From: Chloroflexota bacterium
GTDB taxonomy: Bacteria; Chloroflexota; Anaerolineae; B4-G1; DUEL01
Direction: 5' to 3'
DNA: 7,818 bases
NCBI GenBank assembly: GCA_017743275.1
Contig: JAGHZG010000060.1
Location: 1-7,818, forward strand
The position numbers and the translations under genes are program-made. The notes below the pieces were generated by a model. That model searched no databases. It had not been told where the DNA came from and saw only the letters and a list, made by a program, of their open reading frames with translations. Of the stretch, positions 6,135 to 7,818 are shown one piece after another; position 1 is the first letter of the stretch, and each line of letters starts with the position of its first letter.

Positions 6135-6894
6135 GGGGGACGAAGGCCACGCCGCCGTAGTTATAAGCCTTCAGTTCCCCGTCCGGCTGCTTGACCAGTT
6201 TCCAGAGCACCTGATACCCGCCTGGCGGCCCGACGGGGATGACCATCCGCCCGCCCACGGCCAGTTGCTCCACCAGTGGCGGGGGGATGTGGTCCGGCGC
6301 GGCCGTTACGATGATGGCGTCAAAGGGAGCGTACTCCGGCCAGCCGTAGTAGCCGTCCCCTTGCTTGCAGGTTACTTTGTAGCCCAACTCCCTCAGCCGC
6401 TCCTCCGCGCTGCGGGCCAGTTCGGGGATGATCTCTACCGAGTAGACCTCCACTCCGGGGATGGAGGCCAGGACGGCGGCCTGGTAGCCGGAGCCGGTAC
6501 CCACTTCCAGCACCCGGTCGCCCGGCTTCAGGTCCAGCAGTTCCGTCATCAGGGCCACAATGTAGGGCTGGGAGATGGTCTGGCCGAAGCCGATGGGCAG
6601 CGGATAATCTCCGTAGGCCTGAGGGCGTTCCTCCTCCGGCACGAAAAGGTGGCGGGGGACGGTGCGCATCGCCTCCAGCACCCGTTCGTCCCGAATTCCC
6701 CGGGCTTGAATCGTCTCAATCACCATTCGCTCCCTCATAGCGGCATAGCGGGCGTCATCCACCGGCGCAGCGGTCGGCGACGGAGCGGGCGGGCTCCCCG
6801 GCCGGCACGCGGGGGTCAGCAACAGGAACAGGATGCAGATAATACGTTGAATAATCTTCGGGTATAGACCCCATCCCTGGTATCGTGTATTCAA
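6073..6894 (-). CDS. pcm: Protein-L-isoaspartate O-methyltransferase, lipoprotein-like leader
   Basis: The enzyme transfers a methyl group from S-adenosylmethionine to L-isoaspartyl residues in aged proteins, starting their repair. Numbering from TTG 6894 (273 aa), the catalytic domain begins near 53 ([15 protein letters not shown]). It has the family [13 protein letters not shown] (104-116), SAM motif [17 protein letters not shown] (128-143), the acidic strand SVEIIPEL (152-159) and [20 protein letters not shown] (191-210). Ahead of it are a hydrophobic stretch [13 protein letters not shown], with a lipobox-like Cys at 30, and a Pro/Ser/Thr/Ala linker, suggesting an anchored extracytoplasmic enzyme. 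The start is uncertain: no in-frame ATG precedes the domain. TTG 6984 would put 45 Arg-rich residues before the hydrophobic core, GTG 6912 is possible, and ATG 6738 would give a plain cytosolic enzyme. The 3' end overlaps the convergent neighbour. Confidence 0.9.
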   Translation of the reverse strand: MNTRYQGWGLYPKIIQRIICILFLLLTPACRPGSPPAPSPTAAPVDDARYAAMRERMVIETIQARGIRDERVLEAMRTVPRHLFVPEEERPQAYGDYPLPIGFGQTISQPYIVALMTELLDLKPGDRVLEVGTGSGYQAAVLASIPGVEVYSVEIIPELARSAEERLRELGYKVTCKQGDGYYGWPEYAPFDAIIVTAAPDHIPPPLVEQLAVGGRMVIPVGPPGGYQVLWKLVKQPDGELKAYNYGGVAFVPLTGSGVQQRRMQETATPRPK

Positions 6895-7113
6895 GAACGA
6901 TTCGGCTCTCACGGCCTCATCTCTTCGGGCATTCGCTGAACGACTGACTTGGCCAGCAAGAAGGTCTCTTCCGCTTCGTCTCAACCGGGTTCCAGAACAT
7001 CGCCTGGATACCGGAACTCTATGGCGGAGTCAGGACCTCGGCCATCCGTTTCCATACTCCAAACTCCGGCTCTGATGGAAGGCAGAGGCTAATGCTGACC
7101 CCTAACCCATGAA

Positions 7114-7818
7114 TCATCGTCCCTCCAGTTTGGCGACGAAGGTCTCCAGGGTGTCGGAGCCGCGAATGCGGATGCGGGGGAGAGTGTACAGGTCCTCACG
7201 GGTATGGATGCGGCCGTGCTGGGTCGTTACAGCCCCCCAGTATCCGGCAGAGCGGAGCACGGCAATCACACTGGCATCGTACTGACCGGACGGATAGCAG
7301 AAGAACCGCACCGGACGGCCGGTGTGGTACTCCACGGCCTCCTTGATCCCCAGAATCTGATAGACCAGGAACTCGTAGGACTTGCCGCGCAGGTCCACGT
7401 GATCCCGTCCGTGCCCCTGAATCTCCATTCCGGCGTCCGCCATCTCTTTCATCATTGCCCAGGTCAGATATTGTGGACTTTCGTAATGGGCGGGCGTTGC
7501 CAGGACGAAGAATGTCCCCGCGAATCCGTACTTTTGCAGGAGGGGGAAGACGACGGTATAGGCGTCCCGGTAGCCGTCATCAAAGGTCAGGATGACGGGT
7601 TTCTCCGGCAGGGGTCGCCCTTCCGTCAGGTAGAGGTACAGGTCGGTCAGAGTGACGGTGCGGTATCCAGCCTCGGCCAGGTACTGCAACTGGGCCTCAA
7701 ACATTTCGGGACGGACGGTCAGGTCCCGCCGGATGCGGTCTGCGTTGGGCGGCGGGTCCTCTACATAATGGTACATCAGAATAGGAACTTCGGCAAAATC
7801 CGGCAGAGGTCCAGGGGT
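7114..7818 (-). CDS. Polysaccharide deacetylase (NodB domain), 5' end outside window
   Basis: The visible 234 residues form a carbohydrate esterase family 4 domain, which removes N- or O-acetyl groups from glycans such as peptidoglycan or chitin-like polymers, normally outside the membrane. The reading frame is open to the window edge and the typical opening strand VPILMYHYV lies at residues 11-19. ATG 7776 is therefore internal and the true start and any signal peptide are missing. Motif 1 is TFDDGY (78-83), supplying the catalytic Asp and a metal Asp. Motif 2 is HGRDH (136-140), the two metal His residues. Motif 3 is RPVRFFCYPSG (168-178). A late segment LPRIRIRG (213-220) matches the usual C-terminal strand. 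The protein ends soon after, with no extra domain. It lies 219 bp upstream of pcm on the same strand, so co-transcription is uncertain. Confidence 0.92.
   Translation of the reverse strand, partial: TPGPLPDFAEVPILMYHYVEDPPPNADRIRRDLTVRPEMFEAQLQYLAEAGYRTVTLTDLYLYLTEGRPLPEKPVILTFDDGYRDAYTVVFPLLQKYGFAGTFFVLATPAHYESPQYLTWAMMKEMADAGMEIQGHGRDHVDLRGKSYEFLVYQILGIKEAVEYHTGRPVRFFCYPSGQYDASVIAVLRSAGYWGAVTTQHGRIHTREDLYTLPRIRIRGSDTLETFVAKLEGR

Noticed and set aside
6985..7014. Imperfect inverted repeat (11-bp arms, 2 mismatches, 8-nt loop) between the deacetylase and pcm
   Set aside because: The stem is modest and no T tract follows it on either strand, so neither a terminator nor a regulatory element is supported.

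Overview
The window looks like chromosomal DNA of a GC-rich bacterium, most plausibly a Chloroflexota (Anaerolineae-like) lineage. This rests on the short primary sigma factor, the fused membrane/spermidine-synthase-like protein, the Pro/Ser/Thr/Ala-rich lipoprotein linker, and the types of short repeats between and inside genes. The assignment comes from protein and repeat style, not from a marker search.

Layout: (1) 1-1844, + strand: a near-consensus sigma-70 promoter (14-42), a long inverted repeat in the leader (80-157), then a two-gene operon of a DUF177/YceD-family protein (169-657) and a primary sigma factor RpoD/SigA (677-1807). A strong hairpin (1812-1844) follows, related in sequence to the leader repeat. 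(2) 1850-2593, - strand: an orphan ABC-2 type permease convergent with rpoD. A 50-bp divergent promoter region separates it from a small helical protein on the + strand (2644-2940). (3) 2941-3686: a repeat-rich zone holding a 9-bp-period tandem motif, an unrecognised 139-aa protein (3069-3488), and two adjacent 7-bp-period arrays (3490-3594 and 3602-3686). The second array runs into the start of the next gene. (4) 3666-6134, + strand: a large polytopic membrane protein with a central spermidine-synthase-like domain. About 100 bp of palindromic and 15-bp-repeat DNA (5479-5579) is translated in frame in one of its loops. (5) 6073-7818, - strand: a protein-L-isoaspartate methyltransferase with a lipoprotein-like leader, whose 3' end overlaps the previous gene by 62 bp, and a polysaccharide deacetylase cut off by the window edge. 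The 219 bp between these two genes (6895-7113) hold only a weak imperfect inverted repeat.

How the genes work together: only yceD-rpoD is a convincing operon. The remaining genes read as a loose set of housekeeping and envelope functions (export permease, membrane SAM-fold protein, protein repair, cell-wall or glycan deacetylation). I see no phage, CRISPR, toxin-antitoxin, transposase or biosynthetic system. The most unusual content is the set of at least four short-repeat families placed at gene starts, gene ends and inside one reading frame. I found no convincing new multi-gene system.
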